A DNA stretch of 17,806 nt from NCBI GenBank assembly GCA_022497145.1, contig MU386084.1, positions 1 through 17,806 on the forward strand, in the 5' to 3' direction. Every line of letters starts with the position of its first letter. The first letter of the stretch is position 1. Of this stretch, positions 9,460 to 17,675 are shown piece by piece. The stretch comes from Rostrohypoxylon terebratum (taxonomy: Eukaryota > Ascomycota > Sordariomycetes > Xylariales > Hypoxylaceae). Made by a program: the position numbers and the translations under genes. The notes under the pieces are model-generated. The model was not told the origin of the DNA and searched no databases. It was given only the letters and a program-made list of their open reading frames with translations.

Positions 9460-9469
9460 TAGGTACCTA
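9460..9469. repeat. TAGGTACCTA palindrome (copy 1)
   Basis: Perfect 10-bp palindrome in intergenic DNA, extended to ATAGGTACCTAT. Identical decamers occur at 9825-9834 and 11785-11794. Such palindromes are frequent between genes in Sordariomycetes, as I recall. Confidence 0.8.
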
Positions 9470-9481
9470 TTAATGGAGTTC

Positions 9482-9518
9482 GGGGTTAGGGTTAGGGTTA
9501 GAGATTAAGGGTTAGGGG
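9482..9518 (+). repeat. Interstitial telomere-like repeat (TTAGGG)
   Basis: The tract reads GGGG, two perfect TTAGGG units, degenerate TTAGAG and ATTAAGGG units, and a final TTAGGGG. TTAGGG is the telomere repeat of most filamentous ascomycetes. A second short patch in the same orientation lies at 10005-10020. Confidence 0.8.
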
Positions 9519-9619
9519 ATGAGTTTTTTTTCCTGGAGGGAATGCTAGCTTACAATGTAGTATGTAAGAATGAGGTAATCAGTTCTATAACTCTTTCAAA
9601 TCTTTAGATTATTAACTCT

Positions 9620-9871
9620 TTACAATCTCATTCCTAACTTTATGCAAAAGCCTTCTCGCAATGCCCAATGTCGTTCTAGCGCATTCAGATTCATATCCCA
9701 ATTTCCGCGAGGCATTCTCTTAGGAACTGTAAGTGAGAACAGCTTTCGAAGTTCGCCGTTCAAATAATAAACTGCAGCAACATGCCGCCAATCGGCTCCA
9801 CCCCGCATTGGATGGAAATAGCGGTAGGTACCTACGGATAGGAGTACCCAGATAGAAGGGAAGTGATCCAA
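9620..9871 (-). CDS. Possible gene fragment, 83 codons, unrecognised
   Basis: The open frame begins with TTG; its first ATG is at about residue 22. The second half (WRHVAAVYYLNGELRKLF, then GNWDMNLNALERHWALREGF) has a protein-like composition, but I cannot place it. It lies between the two telomere-like patches and touches the left side of the small inverted-repeat element, so it may be a fragment carried or cut by rearrangement. It may also be chance. Confidence 0.2.
   Translation of the reverse strand: MDHFPSIWVLLSVGTYRYFHPMRGGADWRHVAAVYYLNGELRKLFSLTVPKRMPRGNWDMNLNALERHWALREGFCIKLGMRL
9825..9834. repeat. TAGGTACCTA palindrome (copy 2)
   Basis: Same perfect decamer as at 9460-9469, here extended to GTAGGTACCTAC. 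Confidence 0.8.
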
Positions 9872-9877
9872 ATGTAG

Positions 9878-9972
9878 GTATTACCGTGACGACAGCACCA
9901 GTAATTTCTATAAGGATTACTTCAATACTTAAATACAGCGCCGACGGTCAAGTGCTGTCGTCGTTGTATTAC
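9878..9972. mobile_element. MITE-like element with TIRs and apparent 7-bp target duplication
   Basis: CGTGACGACAGCAC (9885-9898) and GTGCTGTCGTCGTT (9952-9965) are inverted repeats of 14 bp with 11 matching positions; the inner 11 bp match perfectly. Directly outside them the heptamer GTATTAC occurs on both sides in the same orientation (9878-9884 and 9966-9972), as a target-site duplication would. The 53-bp interior includes a further small hairpin (AGTAAT / ATTACT). It is too short to encode anything, so it would be a non-autonomous element. A shorter TA duplication is an alternative reading of the ends. Confidence 0.55.
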
Positions 9973-10004
9973 TAGTCCGATATCCATAATTGCTGCGGCC
10001 AAAA

Positions 10005-10020
10005 GTTAGGGTTAGAGGGT
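10005..10020 (+). repeat. Second telomere-like patch
   Basis: GTTAGGGTTAGAGGGT contains one and a half TTAGGG units in the same orientation as the tract at 9482-9518. Alone it would be ignorable; paired with the other it is notable. Confidence 0.5.
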
Positions 10021-10024
10021 CAGA

Positions 10025-10115
10025 CCTCTCCACAGGACTACATAATGGTGGTCCGTTCACTAAATCTTAGTATCTTATGTAGTGGGTAGTCGCTATATTC
10101 TAGTGGAGAGCCACT
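10025..10115. repeat. Interrupted inverted repeat
   Basis: CTCTCCAC (10026-10033) pairs with GTGGAGAG (10103-10110), and inside it ACTACATAA (10037-10045) pairs with TTATGTAGT (10075-10083), both perfectly. The arms have unequal gaps, so any hairpin is bulged. AGTGG / CCACT forms a further small hairpin at the right end. This could be a MITE remnant. No target duplication was found. Confidence 0.45.
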
Positions 10116-10362
10116 CTACAGGGCTACCGGGCCAGGCAGTTTAGGCAACCTCTCAGGAGGTACTGAAGCTGTAAATCCCACTATCCATGGGATGGTAATT
10201 GTCTTAGGCTCTATAGATTCCAAAAAATGCTAACCCACTACTATACATGTATAGTCCAAACTTTTAGAGATGCTTGATACGCATATCAGCATCAAGTAAT
10301 CAACGCGATATACACACATCGACTGCCCCTTTCCCTAATCGGCATATCTGTGGAAGAGCCAG

Positions 10363-11219
10363 ATCATAAAACATTAGAATGGTCACGTCTAGGTACAGCT
10401 AGTCAACGCCGCAATATATCCACGTGCTCACGGAATGGCCCCGATGGAAGATCTCCCAGCGTAGGTGTCGCTCAGTCTTCTCCTGACAAGATTTCCTCTT
10501 TTTAGCACAGAAGGGAGTAAAGCAAAGTTCGGGCGGTTAATCTTGAAGATGAGGCTGACCACGATTCCAGTTTCTATGTTAATCTTAGCTCCCTTTTGCA
10601 ATGCCTGCAGCAGTTCTGCCTCGTCCTCTGGGCGCACTCCGCCCGGTGGCCAGTGTTCGCTCGGCACACAGCCGATGCACAGGATATCGCCAGAGTCGAT
10701 GCCGACTATCACCGCACCGATGATTCTTTTGCGGGCGGGCCAGTGCAATTTATTCAGGTATGAGTCGCCGCCGTTTGCTAGCCACGAGCCATTGCCCACG
10801 CTCGGGTAAGTTTCCAAGTGCAGCCAAAAGCCCTCCTCCGTGATCCTGTTGATGATGCGCTCCGTCTTACACCCGATCTCGGCAACGACGCACGAATCGG
10901 GGCCATGTTCAGACTTCACTCCCTCGGTAATTTCTGTGATAACGTGCACTTGGCCAAAAGCGCTCATGTCGAATGCGATAAGATTGTCGTATTGATTATC
11001 GTCGCTGTAACCCCCGATAGCAATAGCCATTCTATGCTTCAGAGCCCATCGCACGGAGCGCTGGATATGTTGGATCATTGTCGGCTTCACAGTTACAGTA
11101 GGAGTCTGTTTGGTTACTTGCTGGCTCGATATTGGCACCTGCTTCCCCAGCTCTGCCACTGCAGTCGAATGTTGTGTAGATTTTGCCATGTTTGGGGCGT
11201 GTCTCTGTTGGAAACGCAT
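10363..11219 (-). pseudogene. Decayed FAD-linked oxidase (PCMH / BBE type), truncated
   Basis: The 263-codon frame 11219-10428 matches the N-terminal FAD-binding half of fungal berberine-bridge-like oxidases, which are usually near 450-500 residues. Visible family features are HIQRSVRWA (51-59), IAFDMSAF (81-88), VVAEIGCKT (111-119), IIGAVIV (166-172), VRPEDEAELLQAL (195-207) and GIVVSLIFKI (218-227). Key positions are changed: the GGHS motif whose His can bind FAD is GGYS (Tyr71), and the GTNFGIV segment reads NIETGIV. The frame ends without the substrate domain. Further on, a different frame carries LYLDVTILMFYD (10398-10363), like the family's LHLGVTMF segment, directly behind a TAG. Degenerate motifs, a lost frame and a stop make this a relic. 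Related enzymes oxidise sugars or secondary metabolites. Confidence 0.7.
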
Positions 11220-11856
11220 GGAAGCTTCTAAGAATTTCTAATAGTCAAATTGATGGAATTCCTCGTCAGAGATCAGCGTTTATTAGTGGCCGTGCGGTCG
11301 ACTTATCGTCCGCATTCGAAATGAGAACTTCTCCAAATGAAGCATGCGTTTCAGGCAACAAACAGCAAGATGACATGAGCCAGCCATTGAACAGTTAATG
11401 ACAAATGACGTATCATATCCATTAGGCAGACACAGTTCAATATGCAGCCTTACTTTGCCATCCTTTGCCCTGTCTTCCAACATGATATGCCCCTTCCCGT
11501 CGGCAAGAAGCATGCATCAAATTCTTGGGCGACGTGACAAGTAACAAACGGACTTCTATCGCCCAATCAATGATTAAATCCGCCCCCCAACATGCAACAA
11601 AATCTAGATTCGGTTGAGTCATACCGACTATTACTTCATTACAAGTACCCATAAAAATGCTTCATGTCTCGGCCCCTGGAAGCTGGCATGGGTAGGAACC
11701 TAACTGTGCTGGCTGGCTGACTAGGCCACCATCATCTAGTATTATTCTCAATCTCGTACGTGCCTTCTATCTCTACGATCTAAGTAGGTACCTAGGCAGG
11801 TTATGAAAGCTGATCGTTCTCTTTAGCCGTTCTTGGCCCAACAAAGCATCAAATTG
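11220..11856. other. Intergenic, nothing firm
   Basis: This gap separates the oxidase relic from the GCH1-like gene. Two overlapping minus-strand frames near 11283-11652 are open but lack any recognisable motif, and I do not call them. Confidence 0.45.
11785..11794. repeat. TAGGTACCTA palindrome (copy 3)
   Basis: Third perfect copy of the decamer, downstream of the stop of the GCH1-like gene; followed by GGCAGG. Confidence 0.8.
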
Positions 11857-12645
11857 CTATTGCATCTGAGTGTCATCTTTCCACGAACCTAGCTTGCATT
11901 GAGTAGATACTTGGGCATTCATCTTCTCCACAATCATGGACACATGCGTACACTCCATGAATACAGCGAGCCCTACTGGACGCAGCGCCCCGTCGATTGC
12001 TTCCGCAATTTGCCTTGTCAAACGCTCCTGGGACTGCAATCTTCGTGCGTAAACCTCGACGATTCGAGTCAGCGTTGATTGATCGAACACTGTCCCTTGC
12101 GGAATGTACCCGATATGCACCTGGGGGTTTTCTATGGTGTTAGCACCATATACGTAGTATTGAACACAAATACTACTTTGATACGAAATATGAATAACGC
12201 GAAAGGGGAGAGTACAACCCACCTTTCCGAAGAATGGTAACTTATGATGCTCACACAGGCTCTGGACACCGATGTCGCGTACGCAGATAAAACTCCGATC
12301 ACCGAAGTTAAAAGTACTTCCACTGGTGACGTCCTCTACTCTCTCCGAATACCCTTTGGTGAGGGACTGGAATACTTTTGCGAATCGTTCGGGTGTCTCG
12401 ACGAGACCCTCGCGGTCAGGATCTTCGTTAATCTGACACAAGAATTGGCGGGCTGCAGACGCTAAATCAACATTGGGATATATGAATTCTTGAATGTCCA
12501 CGGTATGTTCCAGTTCGAATTGATCGAGAAGAGCGCCTGGAGTGAGAAGACCTGGGTTGATCTGCGGGTGTTTCTGTTCAATCTCACGTTTCAAGAGCGC
12601 TCTCTCCCTATCAAGTATCGCTAGCCTGCTGAGATACTCATCCAT
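11857..12645 (-). CDS. GTP cyclohydrolase I-like protein with altered active site, two exons
   Basis: Exon 1 is 12645-12223 and exon 2 is 12120-11857. The 102-nt intron (GTGGGT donor, CCCCAG acceptor) lies between the CEHHKLPFFGK and VHIGYIP halves of the family signature, which are adjacent in all homologues I know. The spliced product is 228 residues. GTP cyclohydrolase I converts GTP to dihydroneopterin triphosphate, the first step to folate and tetrahydrobiopterin. The fold signatures are present: EDPDREGLVETPERF (74-88), CEHH (131-134), VEVYARRLQSQERLTRQIA (162-180) and ALRPVGLAVF (186-195). Three features are odd. The family's THMCM, whose Cys is a zinc ligand, reads THVSM (Ser202), with a Cys four positions earlier (Cys198). 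The following Arg-Gly segment is missing, about 3 residues. The SK in the family's GLSKLAR motif reads ST, and the C-terminus is a few residues short. It is more likely a divergent paralogue than the housekeeping enzyme. Confidence 0.85.
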   Translation of the reverse strand: MDEYLSRLAILDRERALLKREIEQKHPQINPGLLTPGALLDQFELEHTVDIQEFIYPNVDLASAARQFLCQINEDPDREGLVETPERFAKVFQSLTKGYSERVEDVTSGSTFNFGDRSFICVRDIGVQSLCEHHKLPFFGKVGCTLPFRVIHISYQSSICVQYYVYGANTIENPQVHIGYIPQGTVFDQSTLTRIVEVYARRLQSQERLTRQIAEAIDGALRPVGLAVFMECTHVSMIVEKMNAQVSTQCKLGSWKDDTQMQ

Positions 12646-14200
12646 CGTCCGGATCTGACTGACAGTAGGTTGATAGGAAAGGAATTCTGATGAGGAGTTT
12701 AGGTAGCTGTAAGTACCTAGCTTCCAAGTCTCCGGACCATTGCGAAGAAGGCTTCATTTATAGTCAACCAAAATCAGACGGGGCAGCTTGGGGATGACTG
12801 GTCACTTGTAAAGAAGCATACACTCGTAGTCCCAGCTCGTATCTTCACATGTGTTTGCTTTCAACCTACGTATATACCAAGGAAGGCACATTATTAGGGG
12901 TTTAGAGGAGATCCGAGCTTAGTCGGTGTGAGATGTGATGGCTCCCAGTTTTATTGTTGGCGGTTCTAGATGGAACATGTCTATATTAGTTCCTATGAAG
13001 AGTGTACCTAGACCTATCATTAAACTTATTATTACGGTCAAGAAAAAGAATTCGACACTAGAAATAATGATTATATCAATAAGGATCCCCTGACTTAATC
13101 TCCCTACACGGATTGTTAACCTATAGGTGATGAGAACTGCTGATGAGAAAAGCAGGTGCTTGTTCGGCGCGCACTTACGGCGTTGTAAGTGCATCTAAGG
13201 TACCCGGAGAAGTACCTACCTATACTTTTAGATTTAAATGTTCAATGAGCTGGGCCACTGGAGATCCCCCGGACCGTAGTGTATTTTCCAGTACCTAGTC
13301 GGCGGGAGCTAGGCGTTTATTCAGTGGGGCTACGCCGTAATTCCCAAGCTGCCGGTACTCCCTATAGATTTAGTGGGAGAGCAAGTTCCTCACTCCGTCC
13401 CAATTTGTCATCCGGTGCACTAGGTTGTCGCAATAACGTTGTCATGGGAACACTGCAGTAAATTTGTCTAGGAAATTAGCAAACTTTTTCCTAACTTCAG
13501 GGCATGAGCTTTGCTTGGACGGGTATCGATCGCCAATGAGTGCAAACCTCGTGTTCTCAAATTCCCAGAGACAGCAGTCGTCGGAATATTTTAAACTTAC
13601 TGAAGAACCACTACTAATTAATACTCGCCCTGCCCGGGCTGCCGGGTCAGATGCTCATTTGAGGCGAATTTTGTTACGGTAATATGCCAAAGGCTAGGTA
13701 AAAGCTCTTCAAAAGAAAAACCTGCGAATCTATGTATCTCCATGCCAAAGAGCAATCGTCGTTTAACCAGTGGAAGATTACGGCGACAAGTACAGAATTT
13801 AGGGAAGATGGGGCTAGTTTCAGGGGAGGAAAGAGAAATTCAAGCAGCGTTTGAAGCCTCGAGTAATTATCATGAAATTATGAACTTTACTATCTTGACT
13901 CTTGACAGATAATCTCAAGGCAAAATTCGTGGAATGATGAGGATTAGGTATTGTACGGTTCGCCCGCCCCCACGAAATTCCCATTAGTCGCGCGGAGGAG
14001 ACCTTGTCCACTTGATCTATAGCACGATCCCTGTTGTATAATCAAGGAGTTACCAAGGATGCTTAATTTCCCAGGTGCGTACTTCGTAAATATGCCTTGG
14101 ACCGAAACGACACTGCTGTGCCTTCCGTTGACATGGACATTTCTTCCGGGATGGTCGGCACCAAGCAATCGGTACGTCAAGGGATGGTAACATCGATCCA
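12646..14200. other. Long intergenic region, no firm gene
   Basis: No protein or RNA gene can be supported. The longest minus-strand ATG frame (13194-12919, 91 codons) encodes a hydrophobic stretch around residues 40-65 and has a GTAAGT near its start. It could be a small membrane protein or an exon, but nothing confirms it. Short open frames at 13279-13682 (+) and 13820-14201 (-) look non-coding. The region follows the start of the GCH1-like gene and should contain its promoter. Confidence 0.45.
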
Positions 14201-14890
14201 CTAGGCCGGGTCTATAGCCACGTGGTAACGATCAGCCTGTTCAAACTTCAAAGTGCCGTGTTCCCTACGATCCTCGAAAACGTGGATGTTTTCCTCTTGA
14301 AGAAATTCTATTCGAAACGCCAAGACATCATCTGGCGGTGTACGAAGCCTAATGCATTCATAGGGATTTAGCATATCCCATCCCTTGCTCTAGCGTACTA
14401 GATGTTACCAAATTAGTCAAATCAACCCATTATAGCTCGAAGTTTTAAGGCGCTATCCTAAGTCGAGGAGAGTATTTGTAAAACCATATGATAATACTAC
14501 GTATGTAGTTACAGAAGAGTAACAGAAGGTTCTCGCAGCTTGGTAGCCCGCTGCGTATATCCTTTGCTTTCAATTTCTTCAGCGTCAGCCCTATTATATA
14601 TACTGTTGTCTCGTCGTATTACGTATGTAGCATCTAATCACGTCGGTTACGTCTAAAAGTCTCATCGATCGAATCCCCATCTCAAGTGAATCTGGCATAA
14701 GGCAAGAGATCTAGATTAATAAGGATTGGCACCATCGCCATCCCCAAGGCATTAATATATCATTGGCCAGCTCGGACTAAAACCCTAGTAGTTCCACTGG
14801 ACAGTAGCTAGCGTCCCCCCATTTAGCAAGGATATCCGGGCGTCTCTCACAAATTTCCATTGTCTCGGTCACGCACACTCGTATCCCAAT
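14201..14890 (-). pseudogene. Multi-fragment pseudogene, family unrecognised
   Basis: On the minus strand one reading frame from about 14890 to 14597 is strongly protein-like but interrupted by in-frame TAG at 14777-14779 and 14711-14713 and a final TAA. Its parts include TETMEICERRPDILAKWGD, SELANDILMPWGWRWCQ and SMRLLDVTDVIRCYIRN. A second frame (14602-14509) continues with DAEEIESKGYTQRATKLREP. After a plausible intron with a TTGACTAAT branch site and CTAG acceptor, an open exon (14389-14201) has GWDMLNPYECIRLRTPPDD, then FRIEFLQEENIHVFEDRREH, and ends HVAIDPA. The pieces are in order and read like one protein broken by nonsense mutations and a frameshift. TAG from CAG or TGG would fit C-to-T mutation. 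I do not recognise the family. Only the last exon is clean. Confidence 0.45.
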
Positions 14891-15012
14891 CAATTAAAAC
14901 TCCTCTTAACGAAGATACGCTGAAAACCAGCTCGTTCTCAGTGGGTAGCTCGGATTCGACCCTCTTATGAGACATTAACTATCACCTTTCTCACCGCAAG
15001 ACCGCTTTACCT

Positions 15013-16621
15013 ATGCCGAGGAAAGGCAGCCGTAAGGTCAAGACGGGTTGTCTGACTTGCAAGTATGTTTCCCGATGCAGTATCCATTACCGGCCAGTAA
15101 GCAGCGTACGATTAACACATGGGTAGGGCACGCAAGGTCAAATGCGACGAAGCGAAGCCACACTGCAACCGGTGTATCAATACTGGACGCGTGTGCGATG
15201 GTTATGTTTCTAAACCAACCCCCGGGTTGCTCTTCCACCGCCCACGCCAGTTGTTCCAGAGCATCGACAGTGCAAGTGAAGGAAGAGCCCTGCAATTCTT
15301 CTGTGAAAAGGCGGCTCAATTCTTATCAGGCGCTGCGGACCCTTACTTCTGGACCCATCTGGTTATGCAGTTTAGCAATTTTGAGCCGGCCGTCAGACAC
15401 TCTGTAGTTGCGATCAGCTCCTTGTACGAACAATTCCAAGATGAGTCCGCATCTGCCTCGGATGTCCAGCTGAGAGACAATAGTCTCGCGCTGCAACACT
15501 ATAATGCCGCTATTCGCGAGCTGAAAACGACGGATAACCAACCCCTAGTTCTGCTGGTCTGCATTCTCTTCATATGTATTGAGTTTCTGCAATCCAACAA
15601 GGAAGCGGCTATCCAACATTGCAAACATGGAATCGCCTTACTAGAACATGCCAATTACTCGTGGGCAAGGGAACATCTAGTACCTGTTTTCCGACGCCTA
15701 AGTGTATTCCCTTACTTCTTCGGGGTTGGAGATGCCGACTTCCCCGATCTAGTATCTGTGAATGAGCCCCTCCCACCTATATTCAACACATGGGCCGACG
15801 CCCAAGTGGCTATGGACGCCATAATGAGCCGGACGCTAAAGTTCGTGAGGGGAGGCGACGTATACAGATTCGGGAATTTAAGATCTCGGGGAATGCCCCC
15901 TGAACAGCTCAGAGAACAAGAAGAGATTAGATATCTCTTAGACAGATGGCATATATTATTTCAGGGTTTGGACTCCATGTTGCCCGTGACTCCGGTAGTC
16001 GAAATGTATAATCTTGGGGTGGATTTCATCCAAGCCATGTCGCGCGTCATCCTCTCGATACGCTACGAGACCTGTCGCATTTGGTTAGGTATAGCTTTCG
16101 AGGCTAACGAAATATGTTATGATCTACACCTCGATAGGTTCCGGCAGATCGTCGACTCGTGCTTACAGGTCGACGCTGCGACCCCTGACGCTTCTCGGAC
16201 CCCGGTAGCCAAACGTAATCCGCGGTTCATATTTGAAATGGGCTTCACGCCGATACTCCACTTCGTGGCAACGAAATGTCGCGATTTCGGCCTACGGCTA
16301 GAAGCATTACGATTATTGGGTGTGCTCGGTGTTCCTAAGGAGAATTTATGGGAGAATGAACAAATGGTCGCGATATGTCGACGAGTCATCGAGATAGAAC
16401 ACGGCGTCACACTGGATGATTCCGGGTTACCTAGCACCATACCGACATATCCCAACTTTCCACCTGATGCAAATAGGATACGGTTTACTGCGACCGAACC
16501 CAGGGCGGCTGTGTATATTGACCAAAGCGGGAAGGAAATACGAGGATATTCTGTGGGCTTCATCATGCCTAGCCAACAAGACACTTTTACCATACGCAAC
16601 GAATTCTTACCAGCTAGATGA
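15013..16621 (+). CDS. Zn2Cys6 (Gal4-type) fungal transcription factor, two exons
   Basis: Exon 1 is 15013-15062 and exon 2 is 15127-16621. The 64-nt intron (GTATGT donor, GATTAAC branch, GGGTAG acceptor) splits Lys17, inside the zinc cluster, where many relatives also have one. The product is 514 residues. The DNA-binding domain is at the N-terminus: Cys13, Cys16, Cys23, Cys30, Cys33 and Cys40, spacing C-x2-C-x6-C-x6-C-x2-C-x6-C, with the basic loop KARKVKC. The rest matches the 'fungal-specific transcription factor domain 2' group: ALQFFCEKAAQFLSG near 64-78, then AVRHSVVAISSLYEQF and the helical LQHYNAAIREL stretch. Without the intron, the frame opens only at 15119 and lacks the first two Cys. 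It is divergent from the pseudogene next to it. Targets are unknown; no cluster of enzymes beside it suggests a pathway. Confidence 0.9.
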
Positions 16622-17078
16622 TTGAGGTTTCGATGCAATCGTCATTCTAGCGAAAGTCTCAAAATTGAGGTTATGGGTCACACGAAACGAATAGGGCTGG
16701 GTTTCCTTAAATACCCGAATTTGTTTCCAGCCCGATTTCGATCTCACGAATAGTCTAAGAAGTGAATAAATGCAATATTACCGTATAACTACCTACCATA
16801 CATGTGACATCACGATCAATTATTTCGTGCCTAGCTCTTGTTTCGTACTATTGGAGGGAAAAGCAGTGCCATAACAAAGAACCTATAAGATAATGTGCAT
16901 TGTATGGAGTGATTTCTTATAAAAAGCAATTGAGATTTGAGAACACGGTCTTTAACACATTAACACATTGCCTGTCAAATGGGCCAGCATATTTGGGTAT
17001 TTTTAGGGAGTAGATACCTAGCCCTGTGCACCCCAGTAGACTGGTCAACCACACGCGTTGATTTTCGCGAAAAAAAAA
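16622..17078. other. Intergenic, promoter side of the amidoligase-like gene
   Basis: No coding-like frame or RNA gene was seen. The region ends with a run of A (17070-17079) that touches the ATG of the next gene, a strong A context for starting translation. Confidence 0.5.
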
Positions 17079-17675
17079 ATGTCTGTCAACCTCAACCACT
17101 TTCACGAAGAGCCCCTAACCGCTGGCGGGGCACCGCTCCCAAATGAGGATATAGACCTAGACTTTAACATCATTAACCATGACTCTAGTTTGCCAATCAC
17201 ATATAAAATGGAGTTCCGATTATTGATTCCCGTTTTGTTGGATGATCAACCAGATCCACACCCTGATGATCCTCGGCTCGTACTCCGAGTGGCCGAGAAC
17301 ACCGATTATACATTGATTGAGATGATAGTTCAACATCATGTCTCGATGATTTTACAAGAACAGTGTCAAGTTTTTGCAACGACTCATTTAGGCACCTCAT
17401 ACCCACCCATCGAAGCGTTAGACATAGACCCCCAATGGATTGTGGCGACTCAAAACGATTCAGAGCTGGAAAGTGTTGATAGTGATGATCCACTTGCGAA
17501 GCTCTACACTTGGGTCGGCGTGAAGGTCGAATCTAGTAAATGGAATATGTCTTGCGGAGATCACTCTGATCAAATCAATGAAGTCATGCAAGTTTTATGT
17601 AAGAACTTGCGGATGCGACTGCCGTATGAAACGACATTGTTTCTAGAAGTTGGTGAAGAAGCTGGTGAACCTTGA
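17079..17675 (+). CDS. Truncated amidoligase-like (Amidoligase_2) protein
   Basis: The frame from ATG 17079 gives 198 residues. It resembles the N-terminal third of the putative amidoligase enzymes of fungi (ATP-grasp-like, glutamine-synthetase-fold family), which are usually 400 residues or more. The resemblance includes MEFRLLIPVLLDDQPDPHPD (44-63), the PQWIV stretch (118-122), YTWVGVKVESS (143-153) and QINEVMQVLCKNLRMR (165-180). Full-length members have GVEIE-type and GLHVHVG motifs in the catalytic core. Here the first reads YKMEFRL, so the expected second acidic residue is Arg, and the second reads TTLFLEVG, with both His gone. The protein ends 8 residues later. It is either a degenerate relic or a short non-catalytic paralogue. 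The upstream TTG extension (17058) is an unlikely start. Confidence 0.6.
   Translation: MSVNLNHFHEEPLTAGGAPLPNEDIDLDFNIINHDSSLPITYKMEFRLLIPVLLDDQPDPHPDDPRLVLRVAENTDYTLIEMIVQHHVSMILQEQCQVFATTHLGTSYPPIEALDIDPQWIVATQNDSELESVDSDDPLAKLYTWVGVKVESSKWNMSCGDHSDQINEVMQVLCKNLRMRLPYETTLFLEVGEEAGEP

Noticed and set aside
10465..11231. Plus-strand frames opposite the oxidase relic
   Set aside because: Antisense shadows; all family motifs are on the minus strand.
12919..13194. 91-codon minus-strand frame with a hydrophobic helix
   Set aside because: ATG and a helix are present, but there is no homology I recognise, and AT-rich DNA often gives hydrophobic chance frames. Mentioned in the intergenic entry only.
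14660..14690. ATCGAATCC resembling a tRNA T-loop
   Set aside because: No acceptor stem, D-arm or anticodon arm could be drawn around it, and it lies in protein-like pseudogene sequence.
14847..14975. Minus-strand 42-codon frame with GVLIDWD, like the motif of fungal FunK1 kinase-like proteins
   Set aside because: Only seven residues match, no other kinase motif is near, and the frame overlaps the better-supported pseudogene frame.
15119..16621. Transcription factor starting at ATG 15119
   Set aside because: This ATG lies in the intron and the product would lack the first two Cys of the zinc cluster; the two-exon model restores the full pattern.
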